Made by a program: the position numbers and the translations under genes. The notes below the pieces were generated by a model. The model ran no database searches. It had not been told where the DNA came from and saw nothing but the letters and a program-made list of their open reading frames with translations. DNA of 64,000 nucleotides from assembly GCA_963576785.1 (NCBI GenBank), contig OY756139.1, positions 1,612,001 through 1,676,000 of the forward strand. Direction: 5' to 3'. Below are positions 36,501 to 47,400 of this stretch, in pieces. Position 1 is the stretch's first letter; every line of letters starts with the position of its first letter. Source of the DNA: Chlorophyllum brunneum. Its lineage: Eukaryota > Basidiomycota > Agaricomycetes > Agaricales > Agaricaceae.

Positions 36501-37182
36501 GACACCTGACTTCATAAAGAGGTATCAACAGTTAGTAGGATCAGTTATGTATCTGGTGATAGGCAGTCGGCCCGACATAGCTTTTACCACTGTCAAATTA
36601 TCACAACATATGACCAATCCCACTAAAGCGCATTACAATGCAGGCTTACATTTGCTAAAGTATCTTAATGCTACTCGCAAATATAGAATTACCTATAATG
36701 GAAGTTCTATATAAGGCCTGAATGCCTTTTCTGACTCTGATTGGGCTGGTAATCCAATTAGTCGTAAATCTGTAACTGGATATTTCTGTTTATTAGCTAG
36801 CGGAGCTATCGCTTGGTTAAGTAGGAAACAGAAAACTGTTGCATTATCTTCCACCGAAGCTGAATATATGGCTTTGTCAGATTGCAGTCGACAACTGGTT
36901 TGGACTGTCAATTTGTTGGAAGAAATTGGTATCCGATCATTAGCCCCTTATCTTTTCGGTGATAATGAGGGTTCAATATTTTGGGCCAAGAATCCAGTAA
37001 CAGAAAAACGATCAAAACACGTCGACGTCAAATACCATTACATCCGTGATTTGGTAGAAGACGGAAAGATTGAAATATTCTCTGTGAAAGGCACTGAAAA
37101 TCCTGCTGATATTCTCACAAAGAATTTAGACAAAATTAAATTCAATCTATTCCGACCTCGCCTTGGCTTGATGTTTGAGTGA
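33501..37182 (+). pseudogene. Copia pol: protease, integrase, reverse transcriptase, RNase H
   Basis: Protease: WLLDSGASCHYTPY, catalytic Asp codon at 33519. Integrase: the HHCC finger (ARLGHPSNHI and CDGCAKGK) and the D,D,E triad (IHSDLVELP, LCTDRGGEY, NGRAECLNRTL). RT: NRWVFTPKSDGRYHARLVAK, LSLDVKTAYLYGKLDEELYM, AIYGLKQSG and VYVDNSMFVG, with Asn at 36241-36243 where the second catalytic Asp belongs. RNase H: AFSDSDWAGNP, TVALSSTEAEYMALSD, KHVDVKYHYIRD and NPADILTKNL, ending at TGA 37180-37182. Five TGA codons occur (33750, 35320, 35923, 36109, 36160), and the three in RT sit where relatives carry Arg. A TAA lies at 36712 and a one-base shift near 35110-35170. No zinc knuckle is visible upstream. 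Confidence 0.92.
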
Positions 37183-37203
37183 TTAAAACTCTATATCAAT
37201 ACA

Positions 37204-37216
37204 GAGCAAGGAGGAG
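37204..37216 (+). promoter_or_regulatory. Polypurine tract
   Basis: AGAGCAAGGAGGAG-like purine run directly before the 3' LTR, the usual plus-strand primer. Confidence 0.75.
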
Positions 37217-37787
37217 TGTTGAAGTTTCGGACATATTCTAGAAATAGACTATGAAGTCATTATGATAATAATAGACTGATCCGTTACTTTCCAGTAACTT
37301 CATTCCGTAGTAACTTCCTATGAGTTGCTCTGCATACGATAAGAGTCATAAGTACTTGATAGATTATTCTACATAGTACCAATGACTAGATACTACGTTC
37401 CGCAGTACTCCGCAGGCACTACGCCACAGTTAAAGGGAGTCATAAGGAACAATCCATGCAATGCTAGTATTTTATGTAGTATGACTCGCACATGTTACAA
37501 TATGTATATAAACCCCATGTAGCAGACCTAGTTCTGCATCTTGTTCAATCGAACAACTTCTTCATCATTGCCTATCTCTTTGAGTATAACACCTCAATCG
37601 ATCTAATCGACTTTGACCTCTACTTATCTGACGTTAACCGCTTCATCAATAATATCTGTCTATCCGAATTACCTTTCTACAGGTATCAGATAGAAGCTTA
37701 TTATCTCGGTGAGTAGACCCTACGTTCTCTCCCACTGCGTTTACTGCTGCCCCCAGCAAACAACTCATTACGGTCGTTTCCTCAACA
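37217..37787 (+). repeat. 3' LTR of Copia element
   Basis: 571 bp, offset exactly 6780 bp from the 5' LTR and 99.3 percent identical by direct reading (four transitions). Confidence 0.97.
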
Positions 37788-37792
37788 AGAAT
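37788..37792. repeat. Target-site duplication, right copy (AGAAT)
   Basis: AGAAT following the 3' LTR matches 30432-30436. Confidence 0.95.
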
Positions 37793-38125
37793 GACATCCA
37801 ATCCAACGGTAGAGGCGCCAAGAGTATCGACCTTGTGCAAATCCTAATGCACAAACCTTCCTCAGGTGGGACTATCACTGATATCTGACACCTCAGTTCT
37901 CAACGTGCGCTATCGTTCGTCTTGAAGGTTTATCCTCACCCTTCTTCAGGGGTTTCTTGCGGTGATTCCGGAGAGATACCTTTCAAAGCGGTTCCAGAAT
38001 TGCTTCCAACCAGAGATCGAGTACATGGGTGGGCCATTCAACATCATGGCAATACACCAGGTGAACGTCGCCGTATTGTGCTTCCTTGTAGAGGAGAGGA
38101 GGATAGCATTGTTACTATTCAATGA

Positions 38126-38446
38126 CGAATCTCATGATCCGATGCACTCCATATCTGCTGAAGAATGCCACCTTCAGGTTCTTGATCAGACTTAACAGTT
38201 ATATCAAAAGGGCAAAGTGTCAATTTGCGATATCGTTGATACGTAGGTACAACCCAATATCCCGTGGTTCAGGGAAACGCTAAAGAACAGACCAGACCCT
38301 GCAGTGAACCCGGCCGGGCGGAGACCTTTTGTCTTTATCTAGCCATATCCAAAAATAACAGTACACTGCCAGACGATTTATAGGGCCAAGACGGCTGATG
38401 AGACACATCTCCCCTTTCACCCATCCGTATCATCAAGAGTCTCAGC
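38126..38446. other. Intergenic: promoter of I9 copy 1
   Basis: Between the broken and the first intact I9 gene. A TTTATA word at 38377-38382 lies about 65 bp before the start codon. Nothing else recognised. Confidence 0.45.
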
Positions 38447-38907
38447 ATGCCTAGTGAGCCTGGTCGAGACCACGGGAGACCAATAATAATCCTTCTGTTC
38501 TAGAATTCATCGTGACCTTCGAGGATAAGGCCTCCGATGACGATGTTAACAAAGCCGTTTTGGACATCGAAAAGAATGGTAGGTACTCGTTAATTGCCCC
38601 CTATGATGCGCATCTGAACACAGTACGAGGCGGGAAAATTACAAATGATTTCAGACCACTCTTGAAGGTATAAGCTACTACCACTTCTTACTTCGTCCGG
38701 ACCGTGATCGATTCGGTTGCGCCGTAGTCATTTTCTGCGGAGATATCAGAAGACTACATGGACTCCAATTTGAAATCTTTAGTCGGCAAGACGATCAAGT
38801 ACATCGGTAAGTCCTTGACCTTTGTGAAAGTTGCCCCACTGCCTGGTTAACATATTTTTGGCATATCAGAACCCGATGGCATTGTCAAGACGCAAGGCAC
38901 TCTCTAG
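38447..38907 (+). CDS. Proteinase B-type inhibitor, I9 family (Pbi2-like), copy 1
   Basis: Small cytosolic or vacuolar inhibitor related to subtilisin propeptides and yeast Pbi2. Exons are 38447-38453 (ATG CCT A), 38504-38578, 38624-38667, 38728-38806 and 38870-38907. The product is about 80 residues: MPKFIVTFEDKASDDDV, NKAVLDIEKN, GGKITNDFRPLLK, FSAEISEDYMD, GKTIKYIEPDGIVKTQGTL, TAG. This is the ferredoxin-like inhibitor pattern (FIVxFKD, GGxIT, FSA, YIExDGxVxTQ). Every junction is GT-AG. In fungi such proteins restrain proteinase B, which acts in the vacuole. It has a paralogue on each side. Confidence 0.85.
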
Positions 38908-39357
38908 GTATCACTAACTTTGGTTGGGTTGTTTCTAAGTTGAATGAGATATGATAGGTATCTGATGTGAATGTGCATGTATATTCCTCTATGTATCCCT
39001 CTGCCTGACATGTAATCGTCGGAATAGCAAATCGTGGAGTACCTGGAACTGGATTCTTTGGCTATCTCGTAGATGGCCTACATCTCACCCCTCCAGTAGT
39101 CCACAGTGCTATTAGATTGATAGGTATTGTGACCATGTATCAAGCGGTGGTGTTTTACTGACGGACCTTGAGTGCTCTTACTTACCTGTTGGGCTTGCAG
39201 TTAATACTGCATTTGGACGTTCACAAGACTGGTTGTCTTGTGGTGCATTTGAATCATAAGACCAGGCTTGCCTATTTAAAGCCACATCGTCCGCAGCCAA
39301 CAAGTATCGTTCACACCACGACATTCCAACTCTCCACTCTGACGCGCACACCAGGAC
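38908..39357. other. Intergenic: promoter of I9 copy 2
   Basis: No gene. It contains the TATA-like word listed separately. Confidence 0.45.
39273..39279 (+). promoter_or_regulatory. TATA-like element of I9 copy 2
   Basis: TATTTAA about 80 bp upstream of the start codon at 39358. Confidence 0.45.
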
Positions 39358-39799
39358 ATGCCGGGCCGTACGTTGATTGCTCTGGTGCTAGTTGAAGACG
39401 ATTATGAAGTCCTCAGGTTATATAATTGTGTTCAAAGATGAGGCTACTCAGGATCATGTTGAACAGTTCATAGACCGTTTAACTGCCGAAGGCAAGTGGT
39501 AACAACATCATAAGTTTAAATCGATTCAAATTCGTCGGCCTGATGCAGGTGGAAGGATTTACGCCCGTTATGATGCCGTGTTCAAAGTACGCTGCTATAT
39601 TTCACGGCCAGAGAGGTGCTGATAGTTCCGACAACCAGGGATTCTCTGCTGTTATCCCGGACGACGTTGTACAGCTTTTTGGGACCGAAGAATTGATTGA
39701 TTTCGTCGGTGTGTGGTATTCGGTGTTAGATGAACGTTAAGTGACGAGCGGCTCGATTGATTTTCAGAGCGGGATGGGATCGTTACCACTCAATCGTGA
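39358..39799 (+). CDS. Proteinase B-type inhibitor, I9 family (Pbi2-like), copy 2
   Basis: Exons are 39358-39367 (ATG CCG GGC C), 39417-39491, 39549-39586, 39639-39708 and 39768-39799. They encode MPGRYIIVFKDEATQDHV, EQFIDRLTAEG, GRIYARYDAVFK, GFSAVIPDDVVQLFG, ELIDFVERDGIVTTQS, TGA at 39797-39799. The exon layout and intron phases match copy 1, so the two are tandem duplicates. The second intron (39492-39548) begins GC. An alternative start is the in-frame Met at 39404 (MKSSGYIIVF), which would skip the first intron; I prefer 39358 because copy 1 has the same tiny first exon. Confidence 0.82.
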
Positions 39800-39957
39800 G
39801 ACGATGAATAGTGAACTTTCCTTGTTTTTTTTTTAAACTGGGGTATATTAGACATAAATGCGGTGCCGGTCCTTGTATCGTACAGCGGTTCGTCATACGT
39901 TATTCGGAGGGTATATGGTCATGAGAAATCGTGAAATGAGAATCGTAGAGGTCATTA

Positions 39958-41609
39958 TCAGGTTACTGGTCTGGTCGGCGGCATATTAGTCGCAGTGACT
40001 GCTTCAAGCACTGATGACCGGGGGATCGGTGTGAGAAAGGGCATGCCGTTTACTTGGGAAGGATTTGGTGAGGGTGTTGGTTTGGGCTTAGGCTCATTAG
40101 GACTTGCGTCTGGGGTATTATCAAGTTCGTCCTTATCCTTTGGAGGATTGATAGATGGGATAGGTGGATCTGGGAAATCCCATGGACGGGGAACCTAAAG
40201 CAAGCGTTCGTCAAGACAACACAAAATGGTGAAATAAGAGAAATTTACCAGGGCCGCTGGCATTACCCTGAGGTGAATGAATAAATGGGGTGACTCAGCG
40301 AACAGAATAAGAAAACAGGTCTCACCAGGTCGCAGCACATACAACACCTTTGCCTTGATCCTGCTTCTTGATTTGGTTGAATTCAAAGTCAATGAATTGC
40401 GAGATGTAGCGGACGAATGGCAAAATTTCTCGGACCCCATTGTTAATCAACGAAAGGGCGGTGAGAAAGTTTATGACTGCCCCTGTGATTGATTGCGTGC
40501 TCTAGAAGGACATCAGGCGAAGAATAAACGGAGGGTTGTACGGGACGAACGGCGAGGTACTTAAGGGAAGGTGGTGGTAGTAGCACCTCAAGACCCCACC
40601 AGTCTTCGGGAATATGAGTAGAATGTTGAGTAGATTGCCAAAATAACGTACAAGTGAGAATTGACATCCGATCAGTTGGCGGAAATGTGCCTACGAATAC
40701 CTTGAGTTTCCGAGACGCGGAAATGCTGAAAGCATACGCACCCTTGTGATCAGGCACGATGGCCCTACCAGCAGCGTAACCGAAGGCCATGAGTTGGGGA
40801 GTGATCTGCTCGATGCCCTTGATTATGGTCTCTGGTGTTGGCACCGCCCCCGCGAGCACTCCAGGGCCGTCTCCTGGCTGACCGAGGCCCAGGTTCGGGG
40901 ACTGAATGAGATCAACTACATGAATCTCATTCATCAGTTCAGCGAATCGGTCAATTGACGCGGAACCAATTCCGGTGAAGGATATGTCCAGGTTCATGCC
41001 ATCCGCCACAACGTCCTCTGCCAATTTCGAGAAATACAGTTTGTCTTCTTCCACATCAGTATGTTCGAGACAGACAGCATGGATAGGACTAGAGTCTTCA
41101 GTGGCACGCTGGTGGCTTGACACTCCAGAGGAACTATTTTTCGCCCTCCCATTTCCGGCAACCGGAAGTGTGCGCAATTCAGCGATGATACGATTGGCGG
41201 ACTTGGGTTCAACCAGGTGAGATTTAAGTTTAGTGAGTTCTGGTCGTGCTGCAGCTTTGGTAACCTTCGGACCATCCACGGCTGGTGGGCCAATGATCAG
41301 TGAACGAACGATGAGGGCTGATTCCTTCGCTTTCTGCTTTGATGCCGGAACTTTACGCTTCAAGCGTCGATACCACGCTCTCCTTTCTTTAACATTCGTG
41401 GAAGCGGGAGCTCTGTGCTCCACTGATGCACTGGCGACACGCGGATGTATAGTTGTTGGTTGCAAGATCTTAACGGGCTTGGTCGTCAATGGAGGAGAGG
41501 TGGTAGGTTTGGCTGGTGCTGGGGGCACTCGCTCAGATCGACGAGAACGGGTGTAGAAGTAGATAGAGTAGGATGCGGAGCCTGACTGGGAGGACGAAGC
41601 GGAACCCAT
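39958..41609 (-). CDS. Unknown protein with basic N-terminus and Pro-rich tail
   Basis: The first exon from 41609 (MGSASSSQSGSASYSIYFY) encodes a Ser/Pro/Thr-rich head with basic runs (ERRAWYRRLKRKVPASKQK). A more ordered middle follows: LYFSKLAEDVVADGMNLD, IDRFAELMNEIHVVDLIQ, GIEQITPQLMAFGYAAGRAI. Then come an intron from the donor after KYLA, an exon with GAVINFLTALSLINNGVREI and FDFEFNQIKKQD-like text, and two short exons. The end is a Pro/Asn-rich tail (PKPKPTPSPNPSQ) with TGA at 39958-39960. I know no family for it. Codon use looks ordinary. It is transcribed away from the SSU1-like gene. Confidence 0.65.
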
Positions 41610-42548
41610 CGGATTGTAGGAAGTTGAAAACGGAGGACGAGAACCTTGCGCTTAAGTATTGGGAGGTAGTTGACTAGCACCGAGCCATGGAACGTTCAGC
41701 GACGCGCTACGACGGTGAGGGAAGGCTACTTTGACCTGTGTCCCTCTGACGTTGTAACGAGAGCGATGGAGGTGGCCAAAACAGGACTGATACAGACAGG
41801 TGGGCCAGTTTGGCAGGTGACCAGTGACCAGTGACCAGTGACTGTTGATCTGCTGCGGTGCTCTGGGGAAAGCCTGTGGGACTTCTGGAGCGTCTGCGCA
41901 ACCATCTCGTAAAAACGTTATTCGACATAAGCGAAACCTGGTTCATGGTGGTCTGGAGCGACGCCCTTGCCGGCACATACGCCTTGCCGGCATCCTCTAC
42001 TCGCCGGGCACGACCGGAATCTCGCCCGATCGCCTGTACACCTTATCTCTTTCCTTTTCCCTCCGTTTGATAACTGATATGGTGCAATCAGGACACCGTA
42101 CATGCATTTTTACCAGAAAACGCGGGCGGTTAAAGATTCCAGGCCGCAGTGTACCATGTTTGCCGCCGCAGGCTGAGAAATTATGGACTCCGAAGTACAG
42201 GGGGTCCACTCCTCTCCGTACCGGCGCTTGATGGTAGGAATGGTTTGAAGTAGCCTCCGTAGAGGCCGGGCCGAGAACATTAAGTATGACTACTCTAAGA
42301 ATAACGCTATCTCCGCGCCGCATTGAGACGTTCAGAGAGCAAGAAGCTTGCCCCGGTAGCACTACCCGGAGTCCTGACCTGCCCGGCATTGAGTGATTGC
42401 GGCCAAAGAGTTCCCGCTTTTGGAAATGATAGATGAATAGGCGACCGGAGGCTCCCGCAATGGCGATGGAAAATAACATCAGGATGGCTGGGTGGTCTGG
42501 TCTCATATATACCACACTATTTCCCATGGCTTATCTGTCCACTGCGAT
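41610..42548. other. Divergent intergenic region, 0.94 kb
   Basis: Separates the unknown minus-strand gene from the SSU1-like gene. A minus-strand frame of 176 codons (41997-42527) exists but shows no family features and no introns, so it is not called. A short heptamer repeat lies near the left end. Confidence 0.4.
41818..41843. repeat. Tandem heptamer repeat (GTGACCA x3.7)
   Basis: GTGACCA at 41818, 41825 and 41832, then GTGACT; lies about 210 bp upstream of the start at 41609. Confidence 0.85.
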
Positions 42549-44077
42549 ATGCCCATCTCATACACAATAAGGTCCATCGTGAGGTGAGTGTTTACGGCGC
42601 TTGTCTATATGAGATGGCGGTTTGACGGAGACTATTATTGAAAAGAAAAACCTCCCCAGTCCTCTGGGCGGTTCCAATGGGTGAGCTTGGGCCATCATTG
42701 GAATTGTGGTATTCAAGTATTCATCCCTCCGCGCTCAATCACGTATAGGTACCGGCGCGATTAGCATGCTCTTCTTTGCTTTTCCATATGGACAAGGTAG
42801 TCAGCCCATGGCCATCCTCAGCCTGATCTTCTACTTCCTAAATATCGGGCTTTTCGTCTTGTTCAACGCTTTGACGATTGCGCGCTTCGCAATGGACCCA
42901 AAATCACTGGGACCTCTTCTACATCACCCGGGTTACAGTCTCTTCTTTGCATGTTATCCCATGGGCGCCACCACCATCCTCAACGTATCAATTAACGTTG
43001 TAAATCAGCACTATGGTGTTGGTGGCAAAGCATTCGTTTATTTCATATGGGCATTGTGGTGGACCAATATTGCCATATCCGCACTATGTTTCTGGGGAGG
43101 TACACATTTAATGTGCGTGGCTACCGTTCTTACAGCTCGCCGACTAATAGGCTTCCCTCACGCAGGATCACTCGTCATACCCATTCACTACCGACTATGA
43201 CTGCCGCATGGATCCTCCCTGTCATCACGTTTGTGGTCGCATCCTCTACGGGTGCCCTGATCGCCCAAGCTCTGCAACAGTTTTCGGTTCACTCCGCTCT
43301 GGTTACCGTGTCTGTAGCGGCCTTCATGCTTACAGCCGGACTGTTAATGGCATCCATGATATTAACTGTCTATGTCCTGAGACTAGTTGTTCACGGTTTT
43401 CCACCAGGACTGAGCGTACTATCTGTATTTCTTCCGCTCGGAGTTACTGCCCAAGCAGGTTATTCTGTGTCGCTCATCGGTGCTAACTTCAACGATCTGC
43501 TTCCTTTCACCTCTTCTCAGTCCCTGTTCTTCTCAATTCGTACCTCCGGAAACGCTATCTATATCTTCTGTATCATTCTTTCATTTATGCTTTGGGCTTG
43601 GGCAGTATTGTGGATCATGTATGCGCTCCTTGGACTGGTGCACATCCTCAGAAGGACTAGGATTCAGTTCAAACTTACAGCTTGGGGCCTTGTCTTCCCA
43701 AACGTGAGTTCTTCTAGGCGGTCAACAATAATCATAGCTGAGATGCTGTGTAGGGTGTTTTTGCAAATCTCACAGTGCGCTTGGCAACCGTTTTCAACTC
43801 GGGGTTCTTCCGTGTGGTGGGCGCCATATACTGTATCCTGACGCTCCTGCTATGGTGTTACATATCCTATAACACCATCTTGATGTCTCCTTCCCTTTTC
43901 AAACCCGAACCATCAGACGTTCAAGAGGGCGACATTGAGAAGAGGAACGAACAGGACACACTCCCTCCCAGTACCCACGAAGCTAGCCCGACCAGGGCCT
44001 CCACCCCAAGGACCATGTCAATTGACAGTGCTGATGCATGCCAAACACCCGTGTACGAGAACACATTAATAGGATGA
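42549..44077 (+). pseudogene. SSU1-like sulfite/C4-dicarboxylate (TDT) transporter, apparent 1-nt frameshift near start
   Basis: Ten-helix TDT transporter; fungal Ssu1 exports sulfite. A first exon 42549-42583 (MPISYTIRSIV) can join 42718 onward as IHPSALNHV, then the frame hits TAG at about 42745. The next frame starts at once with IGTGAISMLFFAFPYG and continues through GYSLFFACYPMGATTILNV, ALWWTNIAISALCFWGGTHL, the MITRHTHSLPTMTAAWILPV junction, GFPPGLSVLSVFLPLG and TSGNAIYIFCIILSFMLWA. It ends YENTLIG, TGA 44075-44077. The segment spacing from P(S/A) to GTG is as in intact relatives if one base is added, so a single-base loss is the simplest reading. An alternative start at 42679 enters the same wrong frame. 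All later parts look intact. Confidence 0.75.
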
Positions 44078-44463
44078 CAGTGTCCTTTGAAAACATAGAG
44101 GTTAGAGGCTATCGCACTCTATTTCTATGCAGGTATCTCACCTCGTCCATAGCTATATCTAGGCTTCCGATGGGTTCACGGGGCTGGGTGCGGACGCTTA
44201 ATGCGTGACAATGATCAATGGGCTTTATTTTTATCTACTAAGGTGTACAGAGGATATTTTATTACTAGATGGCCTGTTTGAGTTTTCTTATTATCCATTC
44301 CCGCAGTGCAGGATCCTCAATGGTGATTTTGGCTGTGTTATTTTCTACCCGACTACGTGTCTCGATATTGAGGGCAGGAGTGATCAAGCACCTCTACACA
44401 GCCACAGGACGTCTTTCCAGTCTCAACTGTTCAGGCACTCCATATCAATCATCCTGTTCGTAC
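44078..44463. other. Intergenic: LSB6 promoter
   Basis: No gene seen; pyrimidine-rich leader just before 44464. Confidence 0.45.
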
Positions 44464-47400
44464 ATGCCCGACCGAGCCAGCCGTATCGGATACCAGCCCG
44501 TATCACAGAACGTTGACGACGAAGCAGATGTTGGGCTCCTCGGAGCACCACAGCACCCAACCACACGTGGCCTAGGTCGAGCTGGCCGGCCGGGGAGCAT
44601 TGACTTGAAGAAGCTCGATAATGCGTTTAAAAGGTGCGCTATTCGCACAGGACAACTGGTCTGGGCATTCATGATTCATGTGTTTGTACAAGGTGGACGG
44701 AGTCAATTGCCCAGAAGGTGAAGCGGAAGCATAGGAAGAAGCAGGAACATTCGAAAAAGCAGATATGGAAGAGTGTGTTTGAGCCACAGATACAGAGAGC
44801 ATCAGCAGCAGATATTGTGGTGCGTTTCACAAGACTGGTTTGTCCCCACAATTGCTGAGCGTTCCATTCAGGTCAAGACGCTGGACCACAAATCTCCGAT
44901 GACACAAGACGAATTTGAAACGTATGTTGGCCCCCATGTATGGCTCTCCGTCTAAGTAGGCACCCCGACAGCTTGGCGCAATCCGTGAGGAACACGATCC
45001 TGGATGGGGTCCATCCAAAAATGATATCGAAAGGATCTTCGGGTTCGTATTTCGCTCGTGCAAAGGGCCTAGGTGGACGGGTGCATACTGTAGCGTGAGT
45101 TTTACGTGATGTTTCTGTGGTCTACATCCAGATGTGACTTGCCCCGCAGAGTATTCAAACCCAAGGACGAGGAACCATATGGAAGGCTTAATCCCAAGGT
45201 ACATCCCACCACCGTTCGTCGAGAAGTGCGTCACCGAGTTCCCTTCAACAGACCACCAAATGGATCCATCGTCAATTCCGGTGGATTATTCCCTTTGGTC
45301 GTGCTTGCTTGATACCCAATTTGAGGTACACACCTACTATCACTTTGAAAACACACCTCACTCAGTCCCAATAGTTATATATCCGAAGCTGCTGCATCGT
45401 TACTGGACAGGAGGCTAGAACTTTACATTGTTCCCCCCACTCACCTTGTTTCGCTCTCAAGTCCTGTGCGGCCGTCTCCCCTCCTCATATCCCACCAGCT
45501 CACTTCTGTTCTAGGCTTTCTTCTATGATTGGTTGGACAGGAGTGGGGCTAAGAAGGGAAAGCCATTGCCGGAGAAGATTGGGAGCATGCAGTATTTCTT
45601 GCATGGATATATGGGTATGTCTTTAGCTCGCCACCCTAGGACTGTAGCGACTTATACTCATGGTATAGACGCATCTGAGTTTCTGAGAAAGCATCCTTGG
45701 CCTGGCCGAGCCATTGCAGACACCTTCGATGACTCTAACCACCGGCACGGCGGTATCTCTAAACGCATATTGAGCACCCTCAATATCATGTGTGGAAAGA
45801 CAGGCGATGGGGATGAATTGTACGATGAAGTTGATTACGAAGATGAGAGAGTTCTTTTTGATGCGACAGAGTCGGGCGATGCGGAGAGACCATTCTACTG
45901 GACGCAATCACTACAACAGAGTTTCCGACAAGAACTCGAGAAGTAAGTCATTTGGCATTTGGCCATTTTTGACAAGTACCTTATACTTCTTACAGGCTCG
46001 TGATTTTAGGTATTGGAACCTTTCTTGATCGCGTCTTCAGATGGACTGAAGTCTCTTCAGACTATCTCATGCTCAATACTGACCGCGGAGCAGATAATTA
46101 TATGATTAAGTACTGCGAAGGGGATCATGAGAAAACGCTTGTCGACGTCGCACCAACCCGTTCTGTGCGACTGGAAATGCCCCTCATGAGCGAACTGAAA
46201 CGGACCGATAGTACACCAACCTCCACTCCACGACCCGAAGCTAGTAGCTCACGCGTTGCCACCGCCTCCCCATCCTTGTCCGAAAACTCGCCTGGTATCG
46301 ACTACACTCGAAGGCCGCACATCCACATCGCTGCCATTGATAATTCACTGTCTTTCCCTCACGAACATCCCCAAGGATGGCGATCTTACACCTACGGATG
46401 GTTATACCTACCGGTTAGTATCATTGGTCGGCCATTCAACGAGAAGACAAGGAATCATTTCTTGCCGCTTCTTACGTCGAGGGCTTGGTGGGAGGAGACA
46501 ACGTATCAGCTTCGAAAACTTTTCGCCGTGGACCCGGATTTCCACCCAAAGATGTTTGCTGTGAGCGGTAATCTTTTTAAGATTTATAATGATCAGAAAC
46601 TCATGAGTTTGACAGAGGCAAATGGCTGTAATCAAAGGTCAGAATACAATGAATGAAAATTACTAGCTTGAGCTCATTGTTCCATCAGGGCAAGCATGGA
46701 ACATTGTTCAGTCACTGAAACACTCCGTGAGTGCCAGTATAATCTCAAAAAATGACGTCTATTGAATATAGGCTACAGGATGAAGGTACAGAGAATGTCA
46801 CCAAATCTGAGCCTACCGTTAAATATCATCACAGGTCCGCTAGAGTTGACCCGTCGACAAAAGGTGCTCGTGTGGGACGATGAGATTGAAGTGCCGGAGG
46901 AAAGCATGCACGAAGCTGAAACAACAGACACAGATACCGGCGTTCCTTCACCTCGAATGTCGACCAGTAGTGTTCCTGTTCCACAGCGAACACGAAGCCA
47001 CAGCTCTGGAGGCGAATTCCCGCCACCTATTCGACGAACTTCCACGGATGCATCCGGTCTACCTCGTCCTGTGCCATTTGTTGCTAAATTTCAGAGGATC
47101 CATCCAGGAACAACAGGTGTGACTATCTTGGAGCATCTGGAACGACTGGATGCAGTGGAAGCAAGCTTGCAGCGGCTAGTAAACGAAGAAGAGGAGGACG
47201 ACGTCGGAGAAGCTATTCAACCTAGGCCTTTCCCAATTTCTCGATCACGCGGTGGTAGTTACCAAGACATACCTGGTGCTTCTTCAAGCTCTGCACCTAA
47301 CGCAACGTCGCCGTTCTCACCACCGGGGAGTCCTCTACCGACTGTGCTTGAAGTCGCATCGTCGGCAAGTTCTATCTTGGAAGAAGATCTGGTGGCAATG

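Larger units (their letters stand above)
30437..37787 (+). mobile_element. Copia (Ty1/Copia) LTR retrotransposon, full length, defective
   Basis: A 7351-bp element with two 571-bp LTRs starting TGTTGA and ending TCAACA, flanked by AGAAT on both sides. Internal order is gag, long spacer, protease (LLDSGASCH), integrase, reverse transcriptase, RNase H. Integrase before RT defines Copia. The coding region is broken by TAG 31953, TGA 33750, TGA 35320, TGA 35923, TGA 36109, TGA 36160, TAA 36712 and a shift of one base near 35110-35170. The RT active site reads YVDN instead of YVDD. It is therefore not autonomous now. The LTRs differ at only four sites, so insertion was fairly recent. Confidence 0.97.
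30378..38125 (+). pseudogene. Proteinase inhibitor I9 (Pbi2-like) gene, copy 3, split by Copia insertion
   Basis: After the acceptor CTAG at 30374-30377, the exon reads YIIVFHNNVDIDTIK and is cut after GRQN by the LTR element. The frame resumes across one copy of the target duplication at 37793 (DIQSNG) and meets a donor at the same place, and in the same phase, as the intact I9 genes 1 and 2 downstream. A middle exon ends FVLK before a GT donor but carries a TGA (37886-37888). The next exon gives GFLAVIPERY and PEIEYMG, aligning with GFSAVIPDD and the equivalent IKYIG of the intact copies. A final frame ends SIVTIQ and TGA 38123-38125, against IVTTQS. The start exon is not found. It looks like a dead paralogue. 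Confidence 0.72.

Noticed and set aside
41997..42527. 176-codon minus-strand open frame
   Set aside because: No family features and no exon partner. It overlaps the promoter and proposed 5' region of the SSU1-like gene.
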